A stretch of 61,859 bases of DNA from Devosia sp. (GTDB taxonomy: Bacteria > Pseudomonadota > Alphaproteobacteria > Rhizobiales > Devosiaceae), in contig JAHCJW010000005.1 in the NCBI GenBank assembly GCA_026126125.1, forward strand, positions 1-61,859. The letters are read 5' to 3'. The translations under genes and the position numbers were made by a program. How positions within the stretch are numbered: position 1 is the stretch's first letter; each line of letters begins with the position of its first letter. The notes below the pieces were generated by a model. The model was not told the origin of the DNA, searched no databases, and worked only from the letters and a program-made list of their open reading frames with translations. This document shows, in pieces, positions 17,814 through 27,470 of the stretch.

Positions 17814-18197
17814 TTACGGTCCCTTATACGCCACCAGGTCGATCTCGACCTTGCAATCCACCATCATGCGGCTCTGCACGCAGGCGCGGGCCGGCGGGTG
17901 CTCGCCGAAATAGCTCTTGTAGACGCCGTTGAAGCTCCAGAAGTCGCGCGGATCGTCGAGCCACACCCCGACGCGCACCACATGTTCGAGCCCGTAGCCG
18001 GCCTCTTCGAGAATGGCGAGCACGTTCTTGATGGTCAGATGCGTCTCCTCGACGATGGAGCCCTTGACGATTTCGCCATCCTTCATCGCAACCTGCCCCG
18101 AGACATGGAGCCAGCCGCCCGCCTCGACGGCGCGGGCGAAGGGCAGGTTCTGGCCGCCGGCGCCAGACTTTTCGGCACCATAACGCTTGATGGGCAT
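17814..18197 (-). CDS. RidA family enamine/imine deaminase
   Basis: A 127-residue YjgF/YER057c/UK114 protein. LPFARAVEAGGWLHVSGQVAMKDGEIV is the N-terminal core. NVLAILEEAGYGLEHVVRVGVWLDDPRDFWSFN is the conserved helix-strand, and PPARACVQSRMMVDCKVEIDLVAY ends with the arginine and EID active-site region. RidA enzymes hydrolyse 2-aminoacrylate and related imines released by PLP dehydratases, which fits the DSD1-type gene two genes downstream. GGAG sits upstream of ATG 18197. It is divergent from the M81 gene across a 193-base AT-richer promoter region. Confidence 0.9.
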   Translation of the reverse strand: MPIKRYGAEKSGAGGQNLPFARAVEAGGWLHVSGQVAMKDGEIVKGSIVEETHLTIKNVLAILEEAGYGLEHVVRVGVWLDDPRDFWSFNGVYKSYFGEHPPARACVQSRMMVDCKVEIDLVAYKGP

Positions 18198-18390
18198 GAA
18201 GCTCTCCTCAAGAATGAAACTGAATTTCTTTTTTGGCCGAGTTTTGGTCGGTCCGGAAGCGAAATTGCCGAGAAACCCGCGGCGAAAATGTAAATTTCTT
18301 ACGTGATTGCCGGCAAGGCTTTGTGCTAGCCTGCGCCATGGCGGAGTGCAGGCTCCTCCCGTCTTTCTCTCGATTGCTGGATATTCCCCC

Positions 18391-19848
18391 GTGCGTCTGT
18401 TCACCGCAGCCCTTGCCACCGAGACCAATACCTTCTCGCCCATCGCCATCGACCGGCGCGCTTTCGCCGCCTCGCTCGATGCCGGCCCGGGCGAGCACCC
18501 CCCGACACCCACCTTGTGCACCGCCCCGATCACCGTGGGGCGGGAAATCTGCGCCCGCGAGGGGTGGACGCTGATCGAGGGCAGCGCCAGCTGGGCCGAT
18601 CCGGCGGGCCTCGTCGCTCGCGCCACCTATGAGGAAATGCGCGACGCCATTCTCGAGCAGTTGCGCGCCGCCCTGCCCGTGGACGGGGTGGTGATGGGCC
18701 TGCACGGCGCCATGGTGGCGCAGGGTTATGACGACCCCGAGGGAGATCTGCTGGCCCGCATACGCGAGATCGTCGGTCCCGATGTGCTGGTCTGCGCCGA
18801 GCTCGATCCGCACAGCCATCTCACGCAGAAGCGCGCGGCGGCCGCCGATTTCTTCGTCTATTTCAAGGAATTCCCCCATATCGACTTCGTCGATCGCGCC
18901 CGGGATCTGTGGGAGATCGCGGTGCGGACGCTCAAGGGCGAAATCAGGCCGGTGATGAGCATTTTCGATTGCCGGATGATCGATGTCTTCCCCACTTCCA
19001 AACAGCCGATGCGCGGTTTCGTCGACAAATTGATGGCGCTGGAACAGAGCGAGCCGGGCCTGCTCTCGCTTTCGGTCGTGCATGGTTTCATGGCCGGCGA
19101 CGTGCCGGAGCTGGGCACCAAGCTCGTCGCCATCACCGACAATGACGCGGAAAAGGGGGCGGCGCTGGCCGAAAAGCTCGGGCGCGAGCTCTATGCCATG
19201 CGCGGCACTTTCATGGTCGCCCAGGTGGATGAAAAGACCGCCGTGGCCAGCGCCATGGCCGCCCCGAGCGGCCCGGTGGTCATCGCCGATGTCTGGGACA
19301 ATCCGGGCGGCGGCACGGCGGGCGACGCCACCGTGCTTTTGGCCGAGCTGATCGCGCGCGGCGCCACCGATGTCGCCGTCGGCACCATCTGGGACCCCAT
19401 TGCGGTGCAGATCTGTTTTGCCGCCGGGGAAGGCGCCGAAATCGCCCTGCGCTTCGGGGCCAAGTCGGCGCCCGATACCGGCCAGCCGATCGACAAGCGC
19501 GTCGTGGTCAAAAAACTGGTGCGCGACGCCCAGATGCGGTTCGGGGAAAGCTACGCCCCCTTCGGCGACGCCGCCTGGATAAGCTTTGACGGCATAGAGG
19601 TCATTCTCAATTCGACCCGCGCCCAGAGCTTTGACCCGAGCCTGTTCTCCGCCCTCGGCATCGACCCCAAAGCCAAGAAGATCCTCCTGATCAAGTCGAC
19701 CAATCACTTCTACGACTCGTTCTCGAGGATCGCGTCGGAGATTATCTATTGCTCGGCCGGCAAGCCCTATCCCAACCGCCCGGCGGAAACCAACTACCGC
19801 AAGGCCCGCAAGGACATCTGGCCGATGGTGCAAGATCCCTGGCGTTAG
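18391..19848 (+). CDS. M81 family metallopeptidase (MlrC-like)
   Basis: A 485-residue MlrC/DUF1485 protein. The start RLFTAALATETNTFSPIA is conserved, so GTG 18391 is chosen although its ribosome site is weak. Metal-site-like segments are ELDPHSHL (D-x-H) and EFPHIDFVDRA. The C-terminal MlrC domain begins with IADVWDNPGGGTAGD. The best studied member linearised-peptide-cleaves microcystin breakdown products; most members are uncharacterised and may act on peptides or lactams. No signal peptide. Its TAG stop lies in the edge of a dispersed repeat. A paralogue is at 30803. Confidence 0.88.
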   Translation: MRLFTAALATETNTFSPIAIDRRAFAASLDAGPGEHPPTPTLCTAPITVGREICAREGWTLIEGSASWADPAGLVARATYEEMRDAILEQLRAALPVDGVVMGLHGAMVAQGYDDPEGDLLARIREIVGPDVLVCAELDPHSHLTQKRAAAADFFVYFKEFPHIDFVDRARDLWEIAVRTLKGEIRPVMSIFDCRMIDVFPTSKQPMRGFVDKLMALEQSEPGLLSLSVVHGFMAGDVPELGTKLVAITDNDAEKGAALAEKLGRELYAMRGTFMVAQVDEKTAVASAMAAPSGPVVIADVWDNPGGGTAGDATVLLAELIARGATDVAVGTIWDPIAVQICFAAGEGAEIALRFGAKSAPDTGQPIDKRVVVKKLVRDAQMRFGESYAPFGDAAWISFDGIEVILNSTRAQSFDPSLFSALGIDPKAKKILLIKSTNHFYDSFSRIASEIIYCSAGKPYPNRPAETNYRKARKDIWPMVQDPWR

Positions 19849-19951
19849 AGCATGTCTGCCGAAAGCGGCCCCGGTTTCGGGATAAAGACATGCGCAAAAA
19901 CAAAGGGTTAAAGCGCAGGGAGCGAATCTGAAAGATCGCGACGCGCTTTAA
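19845..19951 (-). repeat. Long dispersed repeat, copy A (reverse orientation)
   Basis: An element of about 105 bases. Read on the minus strand it runs TTAAAGCGC...GCGCTTTAACCCTTTG...ATGTCTTTATCCCGAAACCGG...AGACATGCTCTAA. It is nearly identical to copy C at 50147-50253. Two nested palindromes (TTAAAGCGC/GCGCTTTAA, and CCCGAAA with CTTTCGG inside ATGTCT/AGACAT) can fold. The M81 stop codon is formed by its edge (TTAGAGCATG). The rest of 19849-20153 holds only two hairpins and no gene. Confidence 0.85.
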
Positions 19952-19987
19952 GCCGCCGCATAGGCTGACGCAGCACGCGAAAGCAAG

Positions 19988-20010
19988 ACCACCCGGACAA
20001 GCCGGGTGGT
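19988..20010. other. Perfect 9-base stem-loop
   Basis: ACCACCCGG and CCGGGTGGT flank a 5-base loop in the convergent space between the M81 and hexosaminidase genes. No strong T-run follows on the plus strand; on the minus strand TCTTGCTTT follows. It may stop read-through in either direction. Confidence 0.45.
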
Positions 20011-20103
20011 GACGGACGACAAACAGTGCTGGTGATCGGCGATGGCGGGTAGCCACCAGCCCCCTGTTCCCCTGCACCGCTCTCAACGCGAACAGTCCGC
20101 TAA

Positions 20104-20133
20104 CGAAAAGCCGCCGTTTCACCACGGCGGCTT
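20104..20133 (-). terminator. Intrinsic terminator of the hexosaminidase operon
   Basis: Perfect 10-base arms AAGCCGCCGT and ACGGCGGCTT (20108-20133, 6-base loop), followed on the minus strand by TTTTCGTT. It lies about 20 bases after the GH20 stop codon, where the minus-strand locus ends. Confidence 0.75.
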
Positions 20134-20153
20134 CCCCTTGTTGCGGTATCGGG

Positions 20154-22166
20154 TTACTCGGCGGCCCAGTTTCCATAGAGGATCGGCATCAGCCCGGCCA
20201 TCGCCTTGAACCGCTCCCAGCTCTTGCGCTCGGGCGTCGTCCAGCCTGCCTCGGCAACGGCGGAAAGCCTTGGAAAAACAAGACGATCGAAGATGGCGCG
20301 GTCGGTCATCGATTCCGACCAGATGCAGCTTTGAATGCCCAGGAGATGGCTCAGACCCTGCTCGGAAAAGCCGGCGCGCGCCTCGAATTCATAGGTTTCC
20401 TGCGGCCCCGACCACCCGGCCCAGCCGGCACCCGGCTCAGCCCAGGAAATTGAGTTCGCCATATCAAGGTAATAGCGCTGTCCGGGCGAGACGACGATGT
20501 CGAAACCGCGCTCGGCCAGCGCCGCGTTGATCTCGACATTGCGCCAGCCGATGACATAGGACTTGTCCTTGTCCACCGCATCGCCATGCGCCGCCTCTTC
20601 CCAGCCGCCGGTAATGGCGCCCTTGGAAGAAATATAGTCGTGAACCCGGCGCAGGAACGCCGCCTGCAGGATCGCGGTGGGCGAGCCTTCGATTTCGTCG
20701 GCGCCGTGATGATTGCCCAACTGGTTGAATTGCTTGACATGTTTGTCACGCATCGCCTTGCCGGCGAGCTTTTCCAGCATGTCGAGCGCCAGCGGCGAGC
20801 CTGACCAGGCCGCCAGCGGCACCTCGTCGGCACCGAGATGGAAAACGCCGCCGGGGAACATTTCCAGCACCTCGTCGACCACCGTTTCGACGAACTTATA
20901 CACGGGCTCATGCGCCGGATTTAGACTGTTGTTCGGAAAGCCCTGTACCGACTGGTATTCGCCGGTTTCATTGGGGTCCCGCAGTTCGGGGAGGGATTGC
21001 AGCGCCGCATAGAAATGGCCGGGCATGTCGACTTCGGGGATAACCTGGATAGCCAGGCGATCGGCCAGCGCCACGATCTCGCGAATGACGGCTTTGGAAT
21101 AATAGCCGCCCGTGGGCTGCGGGCCCGAGCCCAGCAGCGGCGGCAGGGCCTTGCCATGCCCCCGCCAGGCGCCGATTTCGGTCAGTGCCGGATAGGCGTC
21201 GATTTCGATGCGCCAGGCCTCGTCTTCGGTCAGGTGCCAGTGGAACTTGTTCAGCTTGTTCCACGCCATGATCTTGATCAGCCGGCTGACTTCGGCGCCG
21301 GTATAGAATTGCCGCGCCACGTCCAGATGGGTGCCGCGGAACGAAAAGCCCGGCGCGTCGGTGATGGTGCCGCCGGTCGGCCAGGTGAAGGTGTGGGGGT
21401 GGAGCTTGGCGCCGCGCAGCATCTGTCCGAGCGTCACCAGGCCATAAAACATGCCCTGCCGCGTGCTAGCCGAAATTGCTACACCATTGTTTTCAAAAGC
21501 AATTTCATAATCTTCCGGTCCCAAACCGACCTTCTCGCCGATCTCGACCGCCATGCCGGCTTCCGAGGCCGGGCGCACCAGCGCCTCGAGCGGGAACAGG
21601 TCGGCGACCAGCTCGGCAAAGGCCTTTCCAGCCGCCTGGGCCAGCTCCCCCTGCGGCTTGAGGTCGAGCCCGGCCGGAGCGATGCGATCGCCCGTGGTGG
21701 CGACGTGGCGCGGCCAGGGAATGATGGAATGGGCGACCGGCGCCTTGGCCGGCACGGGGAAGCGGGCCGCGCCCTTGAGCAGGGGCGCATTGTTGCCCTT
21801 GCCCTGGGTCGGGGCGGTCGGAATGGTGATGACCGTGCCGTCTTCGAGTACGACATAGGCCGAATTGGCCCCGTCGCTCCAGTGGCGCAGGCCATAAGAA
21901 AGGCCGCGCGCCGTCGCGGTCCAGGTGGCGCCCGGCTCGAGCACATAGTCGTCCGGCGGCGCGATCAGCGTATGATTGGACAGACGCTTCAACAGCTTGC
22001 CGTTTTCCAGCGTCGCATGCGGATCGACGCGGGCCGGCCCGGAAAAGCCGAGCTGGAAATTGGCGACCGGTGCATCGCCGATATTGGTCAGCTCCAGCCC
22101 ATAACCGAGCGGCTCGCTGTCCGAGGCCGGGGTCCAGGTGGTAACGAGAGAAAATTTAGCAGTCAT
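20154..22166 (-). CDS. GH20 beta-N-acetylhexosaminidase
   Basis: A 670-residue glycoside hydrolase family 20 enzyme. Residues 1-125 resemble a carbohydrate-binding CHB_HEX-type domain. About 130-270 is the GH20b alpha/beta domain, and the TIM barrel starts at FRGTHLDVARQFY. NKFHWHLTEDEAWRIE and the catalytic pair D447-E448 in FHLGADEVP are intact, so substrate-assisted cleavage of terminal GlcNAc or GalNAc is expected. No signal peptide is visible, so it probably acts in the cytoplasm on sugars imported by the ABC system upstream. The ATG at 22166 is chosen over a TTG at 22184. A terminator follows. Confidence 0.92.
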   Translation of the reverse strand: MTAKFSLVTTWTPASDSEPLGYGLELTNIGDAPVANFQLGFSGPARVDPHATLENGKLLKRLSNHTLIAPPDDYVLEPGATWTATARGLSYGLRHWSDGANSAYVVLEDGTVITIPTAPTQGKGNNAPLLKGAARFPVPAKAPVAHSIIPWPRHVATTGDRIAPAGLDLKPQGELAQAAGKAFAELVADLFPLEALVRPASEAGMAVEIGEKVGLGPEDYEIAFENNGVAISASTRQGMFYGLVTLGQMLRGAKLHPHTFTWPTGGTITDAPGFSFRGTHLDVARQFYTGAEVSRLIKIMAWNKLNKFHWHLTEDEAWRIEIDAYPALTEIGAWRGHGKALPPLLGSGPQPTGGYYSKAVIREIVALADRLAIQVIPEVDMPGHFYAALQSLPELRDPNETGEYQSVQGFPNNSLNPAHEPVYKFVETVVDEVLEMFPGGVFHLGADEVPLAAWSGSPLALDMLEKLAGKAMRDKHVKQFNQLGNHHGADEIEGSPTAILQAAFLRRVHDYISSKGAITGGWEEAAHGDAVDKDKSYVIGWRNVEINAALAERGFDIVVSPGQRYYLDMANSISWAEPGAGWAGWSGPQETYEFEARAGFSEQGLSHLLGIQSCIWSESMTDRAIFDRLVFPRLSAVAEAGWTTPERKSWERFKAMAGLMPILYGNWAAE

Positions 22167-22264
22167 GGCAAGGTCCTGAGGCAAACGGCTATTTTTTTTG
22201 GGGTGGTCATTGCCCGGCCCGGCCGGGTGATGACAAAGAAGCGCAATTGCCGCCGCATGGATGA

Positions 22265-23131
22265 TCAGTCCCCCAGCGGCTGGGCGTCGTCCCCGTCACG
22301 GTTGACGACGAGCTGGTGCTTGATACGGCGCATGCTGGCGACGGCGGTGGGGCCGAGGCGGGTGGCGACCGTCTGGGCCAACACATCCACCGTGGCGAGA
22401 AAGGCATAGCGACCCGGCGTGGGGCGCAGAATATCGGCATCCTCATGCCAATTGACCGGCAGCAGAATATCGGCCTGGGCCGAGACCAGCGAGGCGGAGC
22501 GGGTGACGACGATACGGGTCAGGCCATATTCGCCGGCCACGGTCAACGCCTTGGCCAATTGCGCATTGTTGCCGGAAAGGGAAAACGCGACGATGACGGT
22601 ACCCGGCGGGGCCGCGGCGGCGCGCATCATCTGCAATTGATGATCCTCGCTCGAGGCGACCTTGAGGCCGAGACGGAACAGCCGCGTCTCGATCTCGCCC
22701 GCCATCATCGAGGAGGCGCCGCCCGAGCCGAAGGCGAGGACATGGCTGGAGGCGGCAATGCTCTCGGCGGCGCGCTCGACAGCGTTGAAATCGAGGCGCT
22801 CGAATGTCTGGTAGATGATCGACTGGATGCCGTTGACCACGCCCTGGGCGATTTCCTGCACGCTGGTCGGGCCGGCGGCGGGCGCCAGATAGCGTTGACC
22901 GACGAAGCGCGACTGGGCCAGCCGCACCTTGAAATCGGCATAGGAATCGCAGCCCAGGCGTCGGCAGAAGCGGGTGACGGTGGGCGGGGAGACATCGGCC
23001 TGAGCGGCCAGATCGACGATGCTCATCTTGAGCACGCCATCGACATCGGCCAGGACGATATCGGTCAGGGCGCGTTCGGACCGGGTGAAACCGTTCTTTT
23101 CGGTCTGCAACAGGCCAACAATGTCCAGCAT
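22265..23131 (-). CDS. RpiR/MurR-family regulator with SIS domain
   Basis: A 288-residue regulator. The N-terminal HTH_6 (about 1-77) contains FTRSERALTDIVL and VSPPTVTRFCRRLGCDSYADFKVRLAQ. A C-terminal SIS sugar-phosphate domain (HVLAFGSGGASSMMAGEIETRLFRLG, VIVAFSLSGNNAQL) follows. SIS ligands in this family are often amino-sugar phosphates, which fits the hexosaminidase 98 bases downstream. ATG 23131 has GGAGG nine bases upstream; the longer frame is less likely. It probably represses the locus until a GlcNAc-6-phosphate-like ligand appears (inference). Confidence 0.91.
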   Translation of the reverse strand: MLDIVGLLQTEKNGFTRSERALTDIVLADVDGVLKMSIVDLAAQADVSPPTVTRFCRRLGCDSYADFKVRLAQSRFVGQRYLAPAAGPTSVQEIAQGVVNGIQSIIYQTFERLDFNAVERAAESIAASSHVLAFGSGGASSMMAGEIETRLFRLGLKVASSEDHQLQMMRAAAAPPGTVIVAFSLSGNNAQLAKALTVAGEYGLTRIVVTRSASLVSAQADILLPVNWHEDADILRPTPGRYAFLATVDVLAQTVATRLGPTAVASMRRIKHQLVVNRDGDDAQPLGD

Positions 23132-23202
23132 CGGCGCTTTCCTCCGCCTCGCGCCCATGCGCGAATGGTACACTCCGGATGATGAAACGGCGGCGGGCCG
23201 AA

Positions 23203-23221
23203 GGGCGGCGCTCTGCCGCCC
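23203..23221 (-). other. Hairpin between ABC ATPase and regulator genes
   Basis: GGGCGGC and GCCGCCC flank GCTCT just after the ATPase stop. There is no clear T-run, so partial termination or mRNA 3'-end protection is more likely than a full stop. Confidence 0.4.
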
Positions 23222-23230
23222 GAGATCCGC

Positions 23231-24307
<1,077 letters not shown>

Positions 24308-24341
24308 GGTTCGCGTCTCCGGCGATGCATTTTGCTGGGGT

Positions 24342-24365
24342 GCCGCCGCCCCGAAGGGCGGCGGC
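24342..24365 (-). promoter_or_regulatory. Very stable UUCG-capped hairpin between binding-protein and ATPase genes
   Basis: Perfect 10-base arms GCCGCCGCCC/GGGCGGCGGC. On the transcribed (minus) strand the loop is TTCG, an exceptionally stable tetraloop. It lies directly after the solute-binding-protein gene. By analogy with other ABC operons it probably protects the upstream mRNA, raising binding protein over ATPase. Confidence 0.6.
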
Positions 24366-24386
24366 CAGTTCGGTCGGAGGAGGACC

Positions 24387-25607
24387 TTACTTGTACTGTT
24401 CGAGCTCAGCAGCGGCGCGTTCGAGCGCGGCCTGCGGCTCGGCGGCGCCGGTGACGACCGACTGGACCATTTCGATCATGACGTTCTGCAGACCGATATA
24501 GTCATTGAACAGCGGCTCGGGACCACCGAATTCGATGCCGTCGAGGAAAGGCTTCCAGTAGGGCTTTTCGGCAAGCAGAGCAGCGGTCTGGGGTTCGAGC
24601 GGGCGCAGCGGGGTCAGGCCCTGCAGCATTTCGGCGTCCCACTGGCGTTCGCCATCGGTCAGGAACTTGGCAAGGCTGATGGCCTGATCTTCAACGCCGG
24701 TGCCCTTGAACACGGCCAGAGCGTCGGTGATCAGCAGCGTGCCCGGGCCCTTCGCGTCCGGCCCGAGCGGCAGGTCGGTGACGCCCCAGTTCAGGCCTGC
24801 ATCGGTGGCGCGGATGGCGGCGCCGGGGGAGGCTTCGATCATGGCGACACCGCCGTCGAGCCAGATGGCGCGCACTTCGTTCTGTTCGTAGGCGGTCGGG
24901 CCTTCTTCCGAATAGGGCACGATGTCGCGCAGCGCGGTCAGGGCAGCCAGGACCTGCGGCGAGTTCAGCGTGATGTTGCCATCGGCGTCGATCACCGAAC
25001 CATTATTGGTGTAAACCCAATGCAGGAACTGGTGCATGGTGTTGTCGAAGGTCTTGGCGACCAGGCCATAGCCGGCCGCATCGGTGTTCTCGGTGATCTG
25101 CTTGGCGAAAGCGATCTTTTCTTCCCAGGTCTTGGGCGGGGTTTCCGGATCGAGGCCGGCGGCGGCGAACAGGTCCTTGTTCCAGAAGAAGGCCTTGGTC
25201 GAGAAGGCGACCGGAATGCCCCACTGGGTGCCATCGAAGGTGACGGTGTCGGGGACGTAGTTGTAATAAGCAGCCTTTTCAGCGTCGCTCATCGGCACCG
25301 GCACGATGAGGTCGTTCATGGCGAACTGCTTGAGGGTACGCGAGCCGACATAGGCGAGAGCGACCGGCGTGCCGGCAGCGGCGAGCGTGGTCACCTTGTC
25401 CTGGCACTGGCCCCAGCCCACGATTTCGGGCACGACCTTGAAACCGGGATTGGCGGCTTCCCACTCGGCGAAGCTCTCGGCATAGCCCTGGGTCAGGCTG
25501 TCGCCGCAGTTGATGAAGGTGATTTCCTTGTCCTGCGCAAAGGCGGCAGGCGTCGCGCTGGCGAGCGCCAGCATCGATACGGCGACCAGACCGAAAGTCT
25601 TATTCAT
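24387..25607 (-). CDS. Sugar ABC transporter solute-binding protein (family 1)
   Basis: A 406-residue periplasmic binding protein. Signal peptide [18 protein letters not shown] then PAAFA, cut before QDKE; no lipobox. The mature part has [65 protein letters not shown] and [16 protein letters not shown], all typical of CUT1 binding proteins. It is the likely specificity subunit of the transporter. Genomic context (GH20 enzyme, RpiR-SIS regulator) suggests GlcNAc-containing oligosaccharides; this is inferred. Confidence 0.93.
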   Translation of the reverse strand: MNKTFGLVAVSMLALASATPAAFAQDKEITFINCGDSLTQGYAESFAEWEAANPGFKVVPEIVGWGQCQDKVTTLAAAGTPVALAYVGSRTLKQFAMNDLIVPVPMSDAEKAAYYNYVPDTVTFDGTQWGIPVAFSTKAFFWNKDLFAAAGLDPETPPKTWEEKIAFAKQITENTDAAGYGLVAKTFDNTMHQFLHWVYTNNGSVIDADGNITLNSPQVLAALTALRDIVPYSEEGPTAYEQNEVRAIWLDGGVAMIEASPGAAIRATDAGLNWGVTDLPLGPDAKGPGTLLITDALAVFKGTGVEDQAISLAKFLTDGERQWDAEMLQGLTPLRPLEPQTAALLAEKPYWKPFLDGIEFGGPEPLFNDYIGLQNVMIEMVQSVVTGAAEPQAALERAAAELEQYK

Positions 25608-25640
25608 TGTAGTCTCCCTTGAATGCGGCCCCTCGGGCCC

Positions 25641-26573
25641 TTACTGCTTCACGGCGCCTGCGGTGAGACCGGCGACGAGATAGCGCTGCAGGAACACGAT
25701 CACGATCATGACCGGCAGGATTCCGACGAAAGACGCCGCCATCAGCTCGTTCCAGATCACTTCCTGCTTGCCGAAGAAGGCGAAGAGCCCGATCGGCAGC
25801 GGCATGAACTCGGTCTTGGAGTTGAAGGTCAGCGCGAAGATGAATTGCTGGGCGTAGGCGCCGATGAAGGTCATGATGGCGACCACGACGATGCCCGGCA
25901 TGGCCAGCGGCAGGATGACCCGGCGCAGGGTATAGAGGCGCGAAGCGCCGTCGACCCAGGCGGCTTCGTCCAGCTCGCGCGGAATGCGCAGCATATAGGT
26001 GCGCAACAGCCAGATGGACGAGGGAATGAGGAACGCGGCGCCGGGCACGATCATCGCCCAATAGGTATTGAGCAGGCCCATGGCGCGCATCAGGCGGAAC
26101 AGCGGGATCAGCAGCACCGCGCCCGAAAACATGTTGACCGCTAGGAACCCGGCAAGCAGCAGGCCAGCGCCGGTGAAGTTGAAGCGGGCGAAGGCATAGG
26201 CGGCCGGCACCACCACGGCGATGACGATGAGGGTCACCACGCTGGAGATGAAGAAGGAGTTGAAAATATGCAGGCCCAGCGCCGGCACCGAGGTCCACAT
26301 CGAGACATAGGCCTCGAAGGACCATACCCGCGGAATGAAGCTGTAGGGCCGCGAGAAGAGCTGCGCCAAAGGCTTCAATGAGACCAGGAAGCCTTCGATG
26401 AAGGGCGCCAGCACAAAGAACAGGAATACCGCGATACCGGCGTAAAGCGCGGCGATCTCGTACCATTTGTAGCGATCGATCATCGGCTTGGCCGAGCGGA
26501 CCTTCGTCTTTGGCTTGACGGTGGCCGGACTATCGGCAGCGGCGATCTCGGTCGAGCGGGCGACGTCGGTCAT
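25641..26573 (-). CDS. Sugar ABC transporter permease (MalG type)
   Basis: A 310-residue inner-membrane permease with six hydrophobic helices. It carries the EAA loop ELDEAAWVDGASRLYTLRRVILPLAMPGI that docks on the ATPase. A hydrophilic N-terminal stretch of about 30 residues precedes the first helix. Its start overlaps the stop of the partner permease by ATGA, so the two subunits are made in a coupled way. It ends 33 bases before the solute-binding-protein gene. Confidence 0.93.
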   Translation of the reverse strand: MTDVARSTEIAAADSPATVKPKTKVRSAKPMIDRYKWYEIAALYAGIAVFLFFVLAPFIEGFLVSLKPLAQLFSRPYSFIPRVWSFEAYVSMWTSVPALGLHIFNSFFISSVVTLIVIAVVVPAAYAFARFNFTGAGLLLAGFLAVNMFSGAVLLIPLFRLMRAMGLLNTYWAMIVPGAAFLIPSSIWLLRTYMLRIPRELDEAAWVDGASRLYTLRRVILPLAMPGIVVVAIMTFIGAYAQQFIFALTFNSKTEFMPLPIGLFAFFGKQEVIWNELMAASFVGILPVMIVIVFLQRYLVAGLTAGAVKQ

Positions 26574-27457
26574 TTGGCTTCTCCCTGCTGCAGCTTACGG
26601 ACGGCCCGGAAATAGGTGATGCAGAAGATGATGACGAAAATCGAGATCACCACGGCGCGGGCGGCACCCTCACCATATTTGCGGCTGCCCATGGCGGTCT
26701 TGTAGGTGTCGATGATCATGGTGGTGGTCGAGCCGGACGGTCCGCCCTGGGTGAGGATCCAGATGATATCGAAAGAGTTGAAGGTGGCGATGAGCGAGAG
26801 CAGGCTCATGGTGATGATGGCCGGCACCATCAGCGGCATGGTGATGCGGCGGAAGCGATAGAAGCGCCCGGCGCCATCGGTCCAGGCGGCCTCGTAGAGA
26901 TCCCGGGGGATCGACTGCATGGCGGCCAGGAAATAGATGGTGACCATGGGCACGCCGATCCACACGTCGGTGACGATGGTGGCCCAGAAGGCGGTGTGAC
27001 CATAGGCGAGGAAGGCGATGGGGCCGGAGGTGAGGCCCATATTCTCCAGAAGGCCGGAAATCATGCCGAACTGGCCGTTATACATCCAGGCCCACATATA
27101 GATGCCGATGGCCATGGGCACGATCCAGGGCGGCATGGTGAGGATGCGGAAGAGGGTCTGGCCGGGAATGGCGGCGTTGAGCAATACCGCGCCGCACATG
27201 CCGATGATCATCTTCATCGACACCGAGAAGAAGGTCCACACAAAGGTGCGGATGATCACTTCAGTGAAATTGCCGGCAGTGAAGATGCGCTGGTAGTTCG
27301 CCCAGCCGACAAAATCGTATTCCTGGCGCAGCGAGGCGTTGGTGAAGGAGAGGACGATCGTGTCGAACAGAGGATAGGCGACGATCGTCAGGATATAGAT
27401 GAGTGCCGGAGCCAGCAGGGCGAAGGCGAAGAGTGTGGCGCTACGGGTGCTGGTCAT
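26570..27457 (-). CDS. Sugar ABC transporter permease (MalF type)
   Basis: A 295-residue permease with six helices, starting TSTRSATLFAFALLAPALIYILTIVAYPLFDTI. The EAA motif is PRDLYEAAWTDGAGRFYRFRRITMPLMVPAI. ATG 27457 is chosen because GGGAGA precedes it and it starts directly before the first helix. A longer frame would overlap the oxidoreductase gene. It lies 13 bases after the Gfo/Idh gene, which ties that enzyme to this transporter. Confidence 0.92.
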   Translation of the reverse strand: MTSTRSATLFAFALLAPALIYILTIVAYPLFDTIVLSFTNASLRQEYDFVGWANYQRIFTAGNFTEVIIRTFVWTFFSVSMKMIIGMCGAVLLNAAIPGQTLFRILTMPPWIVPMAIGIYMWAWMYNGQFGMISGLLENMGLTSGPIAFLAYGHTAFWATIVTDVWIGVPMVTIYFLAAMQSIPRDLYEAAWTDGAGRFYRFRRITMPLMVPAIITMSLLSLIATFNSFDIIWILTQGGPSGSTTTMIIDTYKTAMGSRKYGEGAARAVVISIFVIIFCITYFRAVRKLQQGEAK

Positions 27458-27470
27458 GGACTTGTCTCCC

